A stretch of DNA of 64,000 nt, from NCBI RefSeq assembly GCF_945859705.1, contig NC_079137.1, forward strand, positions 57,010,552-57,074,551, written 5' to 3'. The first letter of the stretch is position 1; each line of letters starts with the position of its first letter. Position numbers and translations under genes: made by a program. This DNA comes from Episyrphus balteatus. Lineage: Eukaryota; Arthropoda; Insecta; Diptera; Syrphidae. A model generated the notes under the pieces. That model worked only from the letters and a program-made list of their open reading frames with translations, did no database searches and was not told the origin of the DNA. Positions 23,942 to 34,346 of this stretch are shown here, piece after piece.

Positions 23942-25246
23942 CAAAAGTGTGAAAACAAAAAGTATTCACGACTTTTAGTATTAGGTAGGAAAGTATGAAC
24001 AGATAAAAGTATTCAAGGAAAAAAGTATGCGCGACAAAAGTTCGAAAAATGGAAAACTATTATTTTGACTGGGTTTTGATCTGGCAATAGTTACAAAGAG
24101 AAATGAGAATTTGCGAAATCAAATGTGGCGATGGATAATTCTGATTGGTCAAGAAAGAACAAATAGACGAATTTATTGTTAGATAGGGCTGGGGTCTCAG
24201 AAAAAAAGAGAGTATAGTATACAGAAATATTTATTCATAAGGATAGGAGGTCTAAATTTAATTTTCAGTCTCGCAGCTGCGATGAGCGAGGCAAGGTTAA
24301 GAGTGAGAATAAATAGACGAATTTATTGTTAGATAGGGCTGGGGTCTCAGAAAAAAAGAGAGTATAGTATACAAAAATATTTATTCATAAGGATAGGAGG
24401 TCTAAATTTAATTTTCAGTCTGGCAGCTGCGATGAGCGAGTGCGGAGTGTTGGAGTGCGCGAGATTATTAGTCCTTTGAAATGTTGCAAAATTTTGACCG
24501 AACCTTGCATTTTAGGTAGGACAAGATTTTTTTGTTTTGATGTGTAGAGTAGGTTAATGGGAGTATACAATCTAGTTTTCGGGGTTGAAAACCCCGTTTA
24601 AACTGTTTTTTAATAATATCTTGCGAACCGTTAGTCCCACAAAAAAATGTTTAAGATGGTTTTTGTAGATAATTTAGTTCTCTACAATTTTGATTAAGGT
24701 ACTTTTTTCTTTAACATTGGAAATAAGAAAGTTGTACTTGAAAATAGATGTACATTTTCAAGAAAAAATACTTTAAAGGGCCACAACTTTTTTTCTACAA
24801 CTTTTATTGAAAAAATTCTTATGACAATTTTTAAAGATCATTTAATTTCCAACAATTTGATGTGCTCATTTTGCAGATTTCGTTTACATAAAGGTGCTGC
24901 AATGGTTCTACAAAAAAAGGTAACAATTTATTTTGGTACTTTTATAACATATATTTTATTTTTTTACTTCAATACGAATGATTTCGAAGGAATATGTAAG
25001 CTGGGTCAAAGCAGGAAGAAAATCGTATAGTATAGGGGATTTCAGGTCCTGGGGAACCAGGGCAATTTTCTAAAAAATATTTTACTTTTGAAAGAAAAAA
25101 ATTGTTTAAAACCAACGATTATTTTATTTTTAACGATTATTCTATTTTTAATTAAACCTGTTTTATAAAATAGTTAATGAAAAAATAATTTTCAAAATCA
25201 AGACTTTGAAGAAAAATTACGAAAAAAATATTTCCAACTAATTTTG
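23942..25246 (+). repeat. Left arm of the fold-back transposon
   Basis: 1305-bp arm, inverted relative to 25760-27064. It contains a tandem duplication of about 130 bp with 150-bp period (24161-24310 and 24311-24440) that includes GGGCTGGGGTCTCAG and CAGCTGCGATGAGCGAG, more GC-rich than the surroundings. It also holds a 69-codon ORF at 24821-25030 that I do not recognise; the ORF is identical in both arms simply because the arms are identical. Confidence 0.9.
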
Positions 25247-25759
25247 AATTAATCAAAACCATCATAAATAAAAAATGTCCTGTGCACACATTAAATTCAA
25301 TCTTTATCTGAGTTGAAATTTCACGAAAATATCTTATAAAGGATATTCTGTACGAATGAAACACAGTATTTAAATCCATCAACTTTAACCATTTTTCCTC
25401 CACTAAAAATGAGTTGAGATAAATACTTTGGAGCAATAAAATCTCAGTTTTTTAAATGAAAACAACACAAAATATGTAAGCAAGCAGTTGATAATAATGA
25501 AAAGAATTTTAAACCATGTTTTCTGATCCTTAAGTTTCAAGAAAATTATTTCTTCCATTTGAATATCCTTATCCAGTCACAAAAAATAATGGGGTTTCTT
25601 ACCCCATGAAAGAAAGAATCTTAATAGATTTTTTCTTTTAATTTCTCGAAAATGACAAAACTCTTTTGCATTCGGTTTTTTGTTTTTGTTTGAAAACACA
25701 TAACAGCATTGAACTTTGAAAACTAAATTATCACTTAATTACATACATAACATTTTGAA
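25247..25759. other. Central spacer of the fold-back transposon
   Basis: 513-bp single-copy loop between the arms, AT-rich. No transposase-like ORF; the 94-codon reverse reading starting at 25436 runs out into the left arm and resembles no protein I know. It contains a short palindrome GGGGTTTCTTACCCC near 25590. Confidence 0.7.
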
Positions 25760-27064
25760 CAAAATTAGTTGGAAATATTTTTTTCGTAATTTTTCTTCAA
25801 AGTCTTGATTTTGAAAATTATTTTTTCATTAACTATTTTATAAAACAGGTTTAATTAAAAATAGAATAATCGTTAAAAATAAAATAATCGTTGGTTTTAA
25901 ACAATTTTTTTCTTTCAAAAGTAAAATATTTTTTAGAAAATTGCCCTGGTTCCCCAGGACCTGAAATCCCCTATACTATACGATTTTCTTCCTGCTTTGA
26001 CCCAGCTTACATATTCCTTCGAAATCATTCGTATTGAAGTAAAAAAATAAAATATATGTTATAAAAGTACCAAAATAAATTGTTACCTTTTTTTGTAGAA
26101 CCATTGCAGCACCTTTATGTAAACGAAATCTGCAAAATGAGCACATCAAATTGTTGGAAATTAAATGATCTTTAAAAATTGTCATAAGAATTTTTTCAAT
26201 AAAAGTTGTAGAAAAAAAGTTGTGGCCCTTTAAAGTATTTTTTCTTGAAAATGTACATCTATTTTCAAGTACAACTTTCTTATTTCCAATGTTAAAGAAA
26301 AAAGTACCTTAATCAAAATTGTAGAGAACTAAATTATCTACAAAAACCATCTTAAACATTTTTTTGTGGGACTAACGGTTCGCAAGATATTATTAAAAAA
26401 CAGTTTAAACGGGGTTTTCAACCCCGAAAACTAGATTGTATACTCCCATTAACCTACTCTACACATCAAAACAAAAAAATCTTGTCCTACCTAAAATGCA
26501 AGGTTCGGTCAAAATTTTGCAACATTTCAAAGGACTAATAATCTCGCGCACTCCAACACTCCGCACTCGCTCATCGCAGCTGCCAGACTGAAAATTAAAT
26601 TTAGACCTCCTATCCTTATGAATAAATATTTTTGTATACTATACTCTCTTTTTTTCTGAGACCCCAGCCCTATCTAACAATAAATTCGTCTATTTATTCT
26701 CACTCTTAACCTTGCCTCGCTCATCGCAGCTGCGAGACTGAAAATTAAATTTAGACCTCCTATCCTTATGAATAAATATTTCTGTATACTATACTCTCTT
26801 TTTTTCTGAGACCCCAGCCCTATCTAACAATAAATTCGTCTATTTGTTCTTTCTTGACCAATCAGAATTATCCATCGCCACATTTGATTTCGCAAATTCT
26901 CATTTCTCTTTGTAACTATTGCCAGATCAAAACCCAGTCAAAATAATAGTTTTCCATTTTTCGAACTTTTGTCGCGCATACTTTTTTCCTTGAATACTTT
27001 TATCTGTTCATACTTTCCTACCTAATACTAAAAGTCGTGAATACTTTTTGTTTTCACACTTTTG
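25760..27064 (-). repeat. Right arm of the fold-back transposon
   Basis: Inverted partner of the left arm, same length, with the internal duplication at 26566-26845. The arm's outer end reads GTTTTCACACTTTTG, the reverse complement of the left outer end. Confidence 0.9.
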
Positions 27065-27094
27065 ACGGGTTCCCCCATTAAATCCATTTTTTAA

Positions 27095-27240
27095 AAGACA
27101 ACCTATAATAAATTTTATATCATTATTATTTCACCTTTTATATAATGATGCTTCAATCATATTTCTACCATGCCTACAAAAAAAGTAAGAATTTTTTAAA
27201 GCCAGCCATGTTGAAATTTCAAACTGAGATTGCTGGCTGG
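27095..27240 (+). repeat. Dispersed ACAACCTATAAT repeat, copy 4 (right of the fold-back element)
   Basis: AGACAACCTATAATAAATTT, ATATTTCTACCATGCCTACA and TTGAAATTTCAAACTGAGAT match the other copies. Together with copy 3 it forms a direct pair that was close together before the fold-back insertion. Confidence 0.55.
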
Positions 27241-27263
27241 TCATCGGCAACAAATCTTTTTTG

Positions 27264-27640
27264 AGGTATTTTTCAATTAAAGATTATTATAACTTGTAGA
27301 GCACGTACCGTTTTGTGTGATATATTAAATGAAAGGTACAAATTATCAGCATGCGTATTATAGTTAAATAAATTTGTTATGTGCTCTAGATCAAAAGATA
27401 TAACGTGTTTAGAAAAAGAACATCTTTTCACAGTTATCTCTGAATTTTGATTATGAAATTAATTGAAATTTTGCACAGTTATAATTTATTTAATTACATA
27501 TCTACTGTATAAATTTCATTTATCTATCTATTAAAACAAAAAAGTTATGATCAATTGATTTTTCGTGTCGCTTTTTTGTTTCAAATCACTACGATACTAA
27601 AGAAGTTTTCACTTCAAAAAATGTTGGGTTATTCTGGGCT
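27264..27640. repeat. Dispersed repeat related to 56340-56770
   Basis: Shares AAGAACATCTTTT, TCAAAAGATATAACGTG, and TTTCAAATCACTACGATACT/AAAGAAGTTTTCACTTC with the 56.3-56.8 kb segment, partly in inverted orientation there. AT-rich, no ORF. Confidence 0.5.
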
Positions 27641-27705
27641 AACCTTGGGCAATCGAACCAGGCAGGTTTGAAAAAAAAAAAAAAAATGCATTTAGGGGTG
27701 CCAAC

Positions 27706-30680
27706 TTCACATAGCTATAATAATTAGGCCTTGTTATTGTGGAGTCTCATCGGAAAGTTGCAAAAAATAAGAAATTTGTCCTATAAATAATGTTGAAAAC
27801 AAGGAAACTTTATTTGGAACTCATCTGGAAATTAAGGCAAAAATTATTATACTCTTTTCTAACGAGAATTTCATTTTCAAACACATGTTGAAAATCCTCC
27901 CAAATTTTTGTTTTCTAATTTCAAGTAATTCCTATAAATTGGCCCCTCCACGAAGCACATTTACTTCCTAATCATCAACACATGGTCTAGTTAATTATCA
28001 CTTCTTGAAAATCAGCTCGTATAAACAAAAAAATAATTTTGTGTCATTCCATCCATTACGTTTCATCTCTCATCGCATATAAATAGATATTAAATGGATT
28101 TTTTTAAGAGTAGAAAATCCCTGAAAATTATCTCCTCATAAGTAGAAAGAAAAAAAAGTCTCAAATTACATCTCCTAATCATCGCCAGAAAAAACTATCG
28201 ACCATATCACCAAAGATATGAGGCCTCGAACGTTTGGTTAGTCTTCTCAAATATCAAGAAAAAACGGTCAAAGTGGCATGTATTTAACGAAACCTACACA
28301 ACAAAGGCCAAACAATTCTTCGATTTCTCTTTCATCATCTTATAGACATATTCATGTGGGCCGACAGACAGGATCAGGATCTGGAAATCGGAGACATATC
28401 CACTTTATCATGTATGGTAAACATGGTGATATGAATAATCTTAACGACCGACACGGAGAAGACATGGGACATACAATCGGCAATATTCGGCACTTAGCAA
28501 TTTGAAAATTTCAAGAACAAAATTTTTTTTATCATCGTCCTTTTCTCCTGTAATTTCTTTTGGAAACGCCTCAAAATTGTGTTGTGGCTGGATCCTTAAA
28601 AAAGATTTGTCCTAGAAAATGAGATAACAAATTTTTCTTTATCACCGAGTTCAACATAAAATAGAAACACATCCATTTTAAGAAAAAAGATTATAAGCAA
28701 ACTGCTTATATGGACGCCTTCAAGTGGCGTTTCGAGTTTCCTTCAGGATTTTGTATTTTTTTTTTTATTATTTTTTAAGGAGCAACCTAAATTGATTCTC
28801 ATTAAGACAACGTTTTATTTTATGTATGCATCAGGGACAACCAAGCAGAAGAATCCTTCGAAAAAGGATATTCTCGAAATCAACTGCATCAAAATTAATT
28901 TCATCCTCATAAAACAAAATAAGATCAAATGAATAGCCGCTTATTTCTTAGAGGATGTCTTTTAATGGGTTATTTGTGGTGCGGCGTTAAAATAAAAACT
29001 GATCCTTTGTCAACTCAACTAACAAGCGGTAAACTCTTTAAATTGATTTTATAATGTGGGTTGCTTTGAAGTTGTCGGAAGGAACAATCTATATTCGAAT
29101 CAATTAAACGCTAAGTTGAAACAATGAAGATTAGATTTTTTTTTAACTAACGAGCGGCTAATGAATAAACATGCTCGAAGTAAATTCGATACACTTTAGA
29201 AGTGGATAGCAGGAAATTTTTTTTGAATAAAATTAGTTAAAATTAGTTATGGCTCTATGTGGTATTAATTGATTTTTAAGACCTCTAAGAAATCGGTCGA
29301 TCGGGAAAAAAATTATTCAAAGAGATCGGTAATGCAATTATTAACTATTTTTTCTTCGTGAAAAATCTTGTCACTAGACTCTTTACAATTACGCTGAAAT
29401 GATCTCCAAAGTTATAATAGCAAAGCAGCTAGTATTGAAGCTCATAAGACTTCTTGTTTTGTGTCTCTTTAGCAATTTTTCTTTTTTTTTTTATAATGTG
29501 CGGTATCAGCTCACGAGATGGCTTTCAAAAGGCTGTAGCATCGCAATTCGGAATTAAGTTTAATTTGTAGAACTTCGTCTCTACGTTCCTTGTTATTGAT
29601 TGATATGTTGTTCCGATTTTTACATAAAACAATCTAGAATTAACTTAATTTTCTTGCATGCAGCCAGCGTTCATCGAGTTATAAGACGTTAAAACATACG
29701 CAAACAACATTGATCAACGCATTGAAACCCTTGACTATAATTTCATTATTTAACACTTATTATTAGCTCCCATTCCCCTACGAATGGATAAAAGCGATTA
29801 TATTTCCAATAAAAGATTCTACGAGCTCAAATACAAAATGGAACTTTAACATGCTCCCAAGGTATGGAACAGTTTTTAGAGATAGCACAGAGGAGCTTTT
29901 TTAAAATCTTAAAATAATGGTATTTATTATAGATATACCGTTTATAATAATTTTACAAAAATAGAATTTTATCAAAAAAAAAAAAAATTAAATGTATGTT
30001 TTTTTTTTATTAATTTTTTGTTCCAAAACCATTACCAACTACTGTAACGGGCATACATTTTTTGAAAAATTGATTTTTGAAACAAAAGTATTTTTTTAAT
30101 TCAAATTGATTTTTGAGTTTAAAACGTTTTTTTTTTTTCAAAAGAAATATTCATAAAAAAAATAATTAAAAAAAAACGATTAAATTTTTTTCTTCTCAAA
30201 CTTCTAGTCTATTAAATAGACAATACACCCTTTTGAATGGAAAAGTTTCGGTCAAGAAAAGAGTTTTTTATTGCTGAATATGATTCATTGCCATAAAAGT
30301 ATACTTCAGCCAAAAATGCTACTAAATTCATTGGTGCATTTCAGAGAAAACGGCAACACTGGTCGGTTTTTTTTTTTATTTAACTCGAAAACCAAGCTTA
30401 ACTTTAAAATAGTTCAAGGAAACTTTTCATAGCAAATTAAATTCTATACCAAGAAATTGTTTGGCCATACAAAATTTAAGGTTATATGTAAGTTAAATTT
30501 CGAAAAGGAAAAGGTATTTGATTTTTTTTTTTTGATAAAAACTGAATTTTTGTATTGAAATAACTGATTTTTTCTAACCTTCAAGTTTTTGTTATTTAAA
30601 CTTCAACAATATAGGCTATTTAACGAAGAAAAAATAAATTTATATTTTAAATGTTATACTTAAAAAATAATAAACAGTTA
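27706..30680. other. Mostly unique DNA, no convincing gene
   Basis: 28000-29900 looks single-copy. A 75-codon ORF at 28278-28505 is His/Arg/Gly-rich (HIHVGRQTGSGSGNRRHIH), atypical for AT-driven ORFs, but I cannot support it as a gene. 30540-30690 is the left part of the repeat whose empty site is at 51050-51200. Confidence 0.4.
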
Positions 30681-30867
30681 AAATTTTTTGAAGTTATACT
30701 TCTTATGGGAGGGTGAGTATGAAAATTTACTTTTTGACAAGAATGTCAAAGGGATTATGACGCGATCACCCTGGGTAGCAGGGCTGTCGTTTCACCTTTA
30801 GAGTAGGCAGTACTTTAGTATTTAAAAATGTTCGCCGCAGTACGGCAAACATAAAACACACAACACG

Positions 30868-31085
30868 TTGCAAGTTACATGTTTCAAGTGGCAAGTTGCA
30901 TGTGGCAAGTTGTATGTGGCAAGTTGCGTGTGGCAAGTTGCATGTGGCAAGCTGCATGTGGCAAGTTGCATGTGGCAAGTTGCATGTGGCAACTTGCGTG
31001 TGGCAAGTTGCATGTGGCAAGCTGCATGTGGCAAGTTGCATGTGGCAAGTTGCATGTGGTAATTTCCATGTGGCAAGTTGCAAGG
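30868..31085 (+). repeat. 14-bp minisatellite, about 14 units
   Basis: Repeats of CATGTGGCAAGTTG with few substitutions. Because 14 is not a multiple of 3, each reading gives a 14-residue protein period on both strands in several frames, which explains the overlapping Cys/His/Ala-rich ORFs here. The homologous repeat at 18310-18720 has only one unit (CACGTGGCAAGTTACATG, 18509-18526), so the array expanded in this copy. Confidence 0.95.
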
Positions 31086-32930
31086 GTTGCAAAAAGCTCA
31101 CATTTCAGCTCAGCTCAAATTTGAGCTAGGTACCATAGCTTAGCTCATTTGAGCTGAGCTGAAAGTGAGCGCCCCAACTTCCAACGCCTATTTCTCGGAA
31201 TTTTGAAGAAAATGAAAAAAAAATTTTTAGATGCCAAAAGGTAGCGGGGACTCTAAACTACATTTGGGTACAACTCCCATCCCTGTAGGTCCACGCGTTC
31301 TCAAACCGGGAGAATTTAAAAGTAAAAAAAAAAATAGGCACGATTCTGAAAAAATAGGCATGATGTGGCGGTTTAACATGGAAGGCGATTTTTTAAAAAT
31401 CTTACAATGTGCAAAGCGTAGGCCCATGACACAAGCTATCACTTGGCATCACTCCCAAAAATTGCTCTCAAGCGGTTTAGCTTCCAGGAGCGTTCAAAGA
31501 TTCGGGGATTTTTCGAAAAAAAATTTTACCCCAACTTTCAAACGCGATTTTCTCCGAATTTTGAAAAAAGTCGAAAAACCGGATTATACCACTATCGGGT
31601 AGCTGAGAATATAAGCTTTCATATGGCACCACTCCCCTGTCTCTAGATCAAAGCGTTCAAACGCCTATATCAAGGAATTTTGAAGAAAATGAAAATAAAA
31701 TTTTTGATGCCAAAAGGTAGAGGGGACTCTAACCTACATTTGGGTACAACTCCCATCCCTGTAGGTCCACGCGTTCTCAAACCGGGAGAATTTAAAAGTA
31801 AAAAAAAAATAGGCACGATTCTGAAAAAATAGGCATGATGTGGCGGTTTAACATGGAAGGCGATTTTTTAAAAATCTGACAATGTGCAAAGCGTAGGCCC
31901 ATGACACAAGCTATCACTTGGCATCACTCCCAAAAATTGCTCTCAAGCGGTTTAGCTTCCAGGAGCGTTCAAAGATTCGGGGATTTTTCGAAAAAAAATT
32001 TTACCCCAACTTTCAAACGCGATTTTCTCCGAATTTTGAAAAAAGTCGAAAAACCGGATTATACCACTATCGGGTAGCTGAGAATATAAGCTTTCATATG
32101 GCACCACTCCCCTGTCTCTAGATCAAAGCGTTCAAACGCATATATCAAGGAATTTTGAAGAAAATGAAAATAAAATTTTTGATGCCAAAAGGTAGAGGGG
32201 ACTCTAACCTACATTTGGGTACAACTCCCATCCCTGTAGGTCCACGCGTTCTCAAACCGGGAGAATTTAAAAGTAAAAAAAAAATAGGCACGATTCTGAA
32301 AAAATAGGCATGATGTGGCGGTTTAACATGGAAGGCGATTTTTTAAAAATCTGACAATGTGCAAAGCGTAGGCCCATGACACAAGCTATCACTTGGCATC
32401 ACTCCCAAAAATTGCTCTCAAGTGGTTTAGCTTCCAGGAGCGTTCAAAGATTCGGGGATTTTTCGAAAAAAAATTTTACCCCAACTTTCAAACGCGATTT
32501 TCTCCGAATTTTGAAAAAAGTCGAAAAACCGGATTGTACCGAAATTTTTTTTATGATAAAAAAAGAAATATTTTACTAAAAAAATAGAAATATATTTACT
32601 ATTAAAAAAACCAAGAGAAAAGATCACGAAAAATTATCTGTTTTATTTATAAAAATATCCATGTGTTAAAATAATTCCATTAATAACTAGAACCAAACAT
32701 CTTAAGCTATGGTGTTTTATAAAAGTTTAAAATATCTTCATATTTCATTATACTTTCCAAATAAAAATCAATGTATCCTCTCACACATCACAGCTATAAC
32801 CTATAAGATCACTTTACCTTAGCTCATATATCGAGCTATGGTACATACATAGCTCAAAAGTGAGCTAGCTCAAAATTTAAGCTGAGCTGTGAGCTGAGCT
32901 CAGCTCACTTTTGAGCTTTGTAGCAACCCT
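31081..32930. mobile_element. hAT-like TIR element carrying the 475-bp array
   Basis: The left end CAAGGGTTGCAAAAAGCTCA and the right end (reverse complement AGGGTTGCTACAAAGCTCAA) are inverted. Both continue into many AGCTC/GAGCT copies that form a sub-terminal inverted repeat (31098-31171 and 32815-32925). It is flanked by an 8-bp near-duplication GCAAGTT(G/C) (31073-31080 and 32931-32938; 7 of 8). CAGGG-like termini and an 8-bp duplication fit hAT. The flanking bases lie in a repeat containing the same word, so the duplication is not fully conclusive. No transposase. Confidence 0.6.
31181..32545 (+). repeat. 475-bp tandem repeat, about 2.8 copies
   Basis: Near-identical units start about 31181, 31657 and 32132 (e.g. 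GGTAGCGGGGACTCTAA versus GGTAGAGGGGACTCTAA; period 475 bp). The third unit stops after CCGGATTGTACC. The array lies inside an AGCTC-rich inverted-repeat element. The 67-codon ORF recurring at 31443 and 31918, and in altered form at 32393, is a by-product of recent tandem duplication; I recognise no protein in it. Confidence 0.93.
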
Positions 32931-33498
32931 GCAAGTTCCATATTACAACATAAGTAAATTTCACAGAATAAATTGAAAACTACATGGACGCAAGGAGGAT
33001 GAAAGAATTAATTTATTGTTCACTTGATAAAAATGTAAAAAAACGAAGTGTGGATTAATTAATTTAATAATAGAAATTAAAAATATCAAATGAAATTCAT
33101 TTACATATACTGAATGAGAAGTATAACTTCAGTCGCGTGTACATGTGTACACACACTCTTTTTTTTCAAAAACTTCTTTAAAAAAGTTTTTTGATAATGA
33201 GATACTTTTTGAATTTTTTACTGTAATACATATTGACATTTAGTATTCTGAATCCAAATATCAATAAATACGGTCAAAAAAGAAATGAAAAATAAATTCA
33301 TATTTTATTAAGAAAATTTAAAAAAAACATGTTTAAATTTTTTCAATCAATTTATTTTTCAAAATTTTTTAGTTAAAAAAATGTGTTTTAAATATTGTAA
33401 TTGTTGCCGTTAAGTTCATTTATTTTTTTAATGTTTAAAGTTAATTTGTGAGAAAATTGCATCTATACTAAACTGCCCATAATCTCGTAAAGGTCCTA

Positions 33499-34346
33499 AG
33501 GCCCATTTTCTTCACTATTGCTCAACTTGAAGCAAACTTGAGAGTTGGTGAACTTGAGAGTTGACTTCAACTAGAGAGTTCAAACACAAGTTGAACTTTT
33601 GTTTTCTTCACTTTTTTTTCTCAACTCTCGAGTTTAGAAAACAGAAGTTGGCCAACTCTCAGTTTAAAAAAATATTCCTAGGATATTTGTGACAGTTTAT
33701 ATTTGAAAAGCAGTTTATGTGTCATTAGAATTAAAAATCTGTATTTCACATCGATAAATTTTGTTTTTCGAGTGGTAAAATGATTTTTAAACAAATGAAT
33801 TTATTTTAAAAATGTGTGTGTGTTAGCAAACATTTTGAAGTAATATAAAAAATCGGCGGGTCTTGTGTATGATTTATTTATTGATAAATTCTTTATCTCT
33901 CTGCATTTGGAGAATCTGTTGCACATCCTCATTTATTAACTTTGAAGTGCGACAAAAAGCGATTTGAATGTAATTAGTAATATACTTGGATATTTTTCTT
34001 TTTAGAAATGTCAAATCTTTTTGGAGCCATTTTTTTTTCATTTATTTTAATTAAATCCTAAATTTTAAGTAATTGTTCTTGTAAACGGATAGGCATTTCA
34101 TTTTTCATCAAATTAAATGCTTTAAAAGGAAATAAAAAGAAAAAAACATGACATTTTAATGTAAAATCTCAAGTTTGCTCTCTCAACTTCTATTATTTCT
34201 CAAGTTGAGAAAATCTGAAGTTGATGAACTTGAGAGTTGAGAATCAAAAATTGAAAATGTCAACTTTGATTGAAGAAAAACAAAATCACAAGTTGAGGAT
34301 AAAAATCCTCAATTTGAGTTCAACTTTTAGTGAAGAAAATGGCTCT
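33499..34346. mobile_element. Fold-back MITE rich in CAACTTGAGAGTTG repeats
   Basis: Ends AGGCCCATTTTCTTCACTA (left) and TAGTGAAGAAAATGGCTCT (right) are inverted. Inside both ends, multiple CAACTTGAGAGTT / AACTCTCAAGTTG-type words appear in both orientations, so each arm can self-pair. A miniature relative lies at 56795-56850 (GCATTTTCTTCACTCGGAGT...CTCCGAGTGAAAAAA). No ORF. Confidence 0.65.

Larger units (their letters stand above)
23932..27074. mobile_element. 3.14-kb fold-back transposon (FB/MULE-like) with 1.3-kb inverted arms
   Basis: Left arm 23942-25246 and right arm 25760-27064 are inverted copies of 1305 bp each. They pair around one fixed symmetry point (coordinates sum to 51006) with no indel found, and no mismatch in the stretches I compared. 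A weaker terminal match extends to both ends (left GAATCCGT, right ACGGGTTC). An exact 9-bp direct repeat CCATTAAAT flanks the element (23923-23931, 27075-27083). Long inverted arms plus a 9-bp target duplication fit the FB/MULE-type group of known families. The arms carry an internal 150-bp-period duplication. No transposase is recognisable, so the element would need one in trans (inference). Near-identity of the arms suggests youth or gene conversion. Confidence 0.85.
22741..27705. mobile_element. TIR element interrupted by the fold-back transposon
   Basis: The left end (GCACCCCCAAATTCT, a T-run, TCAAACCTGCCTGG, GGTTAGCCCAGGATAGCCC, 22744-22820) is the inverted counterpart of the right end (GGGCTAACCTTGGGCAAT, CCAGGCAGGTTTG, an A-run, GCATTTAGGGGTGC, 27618-27702). 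The GGTTAGCCCAGGATAGC motif recurs internally (23112, and weaker near 22955). Removing the 3.15-kb fold-back insertion leaves an element of about 1.8 kb. No transposase ORF seen. Superfamily not assigned. Confidence 0.62.
30690..33165 (+). mobile_element. GAAGTTATACTTCT-ended element, copy 2, with nested insertions
   Basis: The left end GAAGTTATACTTCTTATGGG and the right end AGAAGTATAACTTC, then AGTCGCGTGTACATG, are shared with the copy at 18310-18720. The interior is split by the 14-bp minisatellite and the hAT-like element. The sequence outside (up to ~30690 and from ~33165) matches an uninterrupted segment at 51050-51310, which acts as an empty site and supports the borders. Confidence 0.65.

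Noticed and set aside
24821..25030. 69-codon ORF identical at 25976-26185
   Set aside because: Identity follows from the palindrome arms. No evidence for coding or domain; kept only as a note in the arm entry.
30766..31129. Six overlapping ORFs with Cys/His/Ala-rich 14-residue periodicity on both strands
   Set aside because: They are translations of the 14-bp minisatellite. A period not divisible by three yields the same peptide pattern in several frames.
31227..32627. Recurring 66-67-codon ORFs at 475-bp spacing
   Set aside because: They are identical because the DNA is a recent tandem duplication. No domain, and other frames are equally open.
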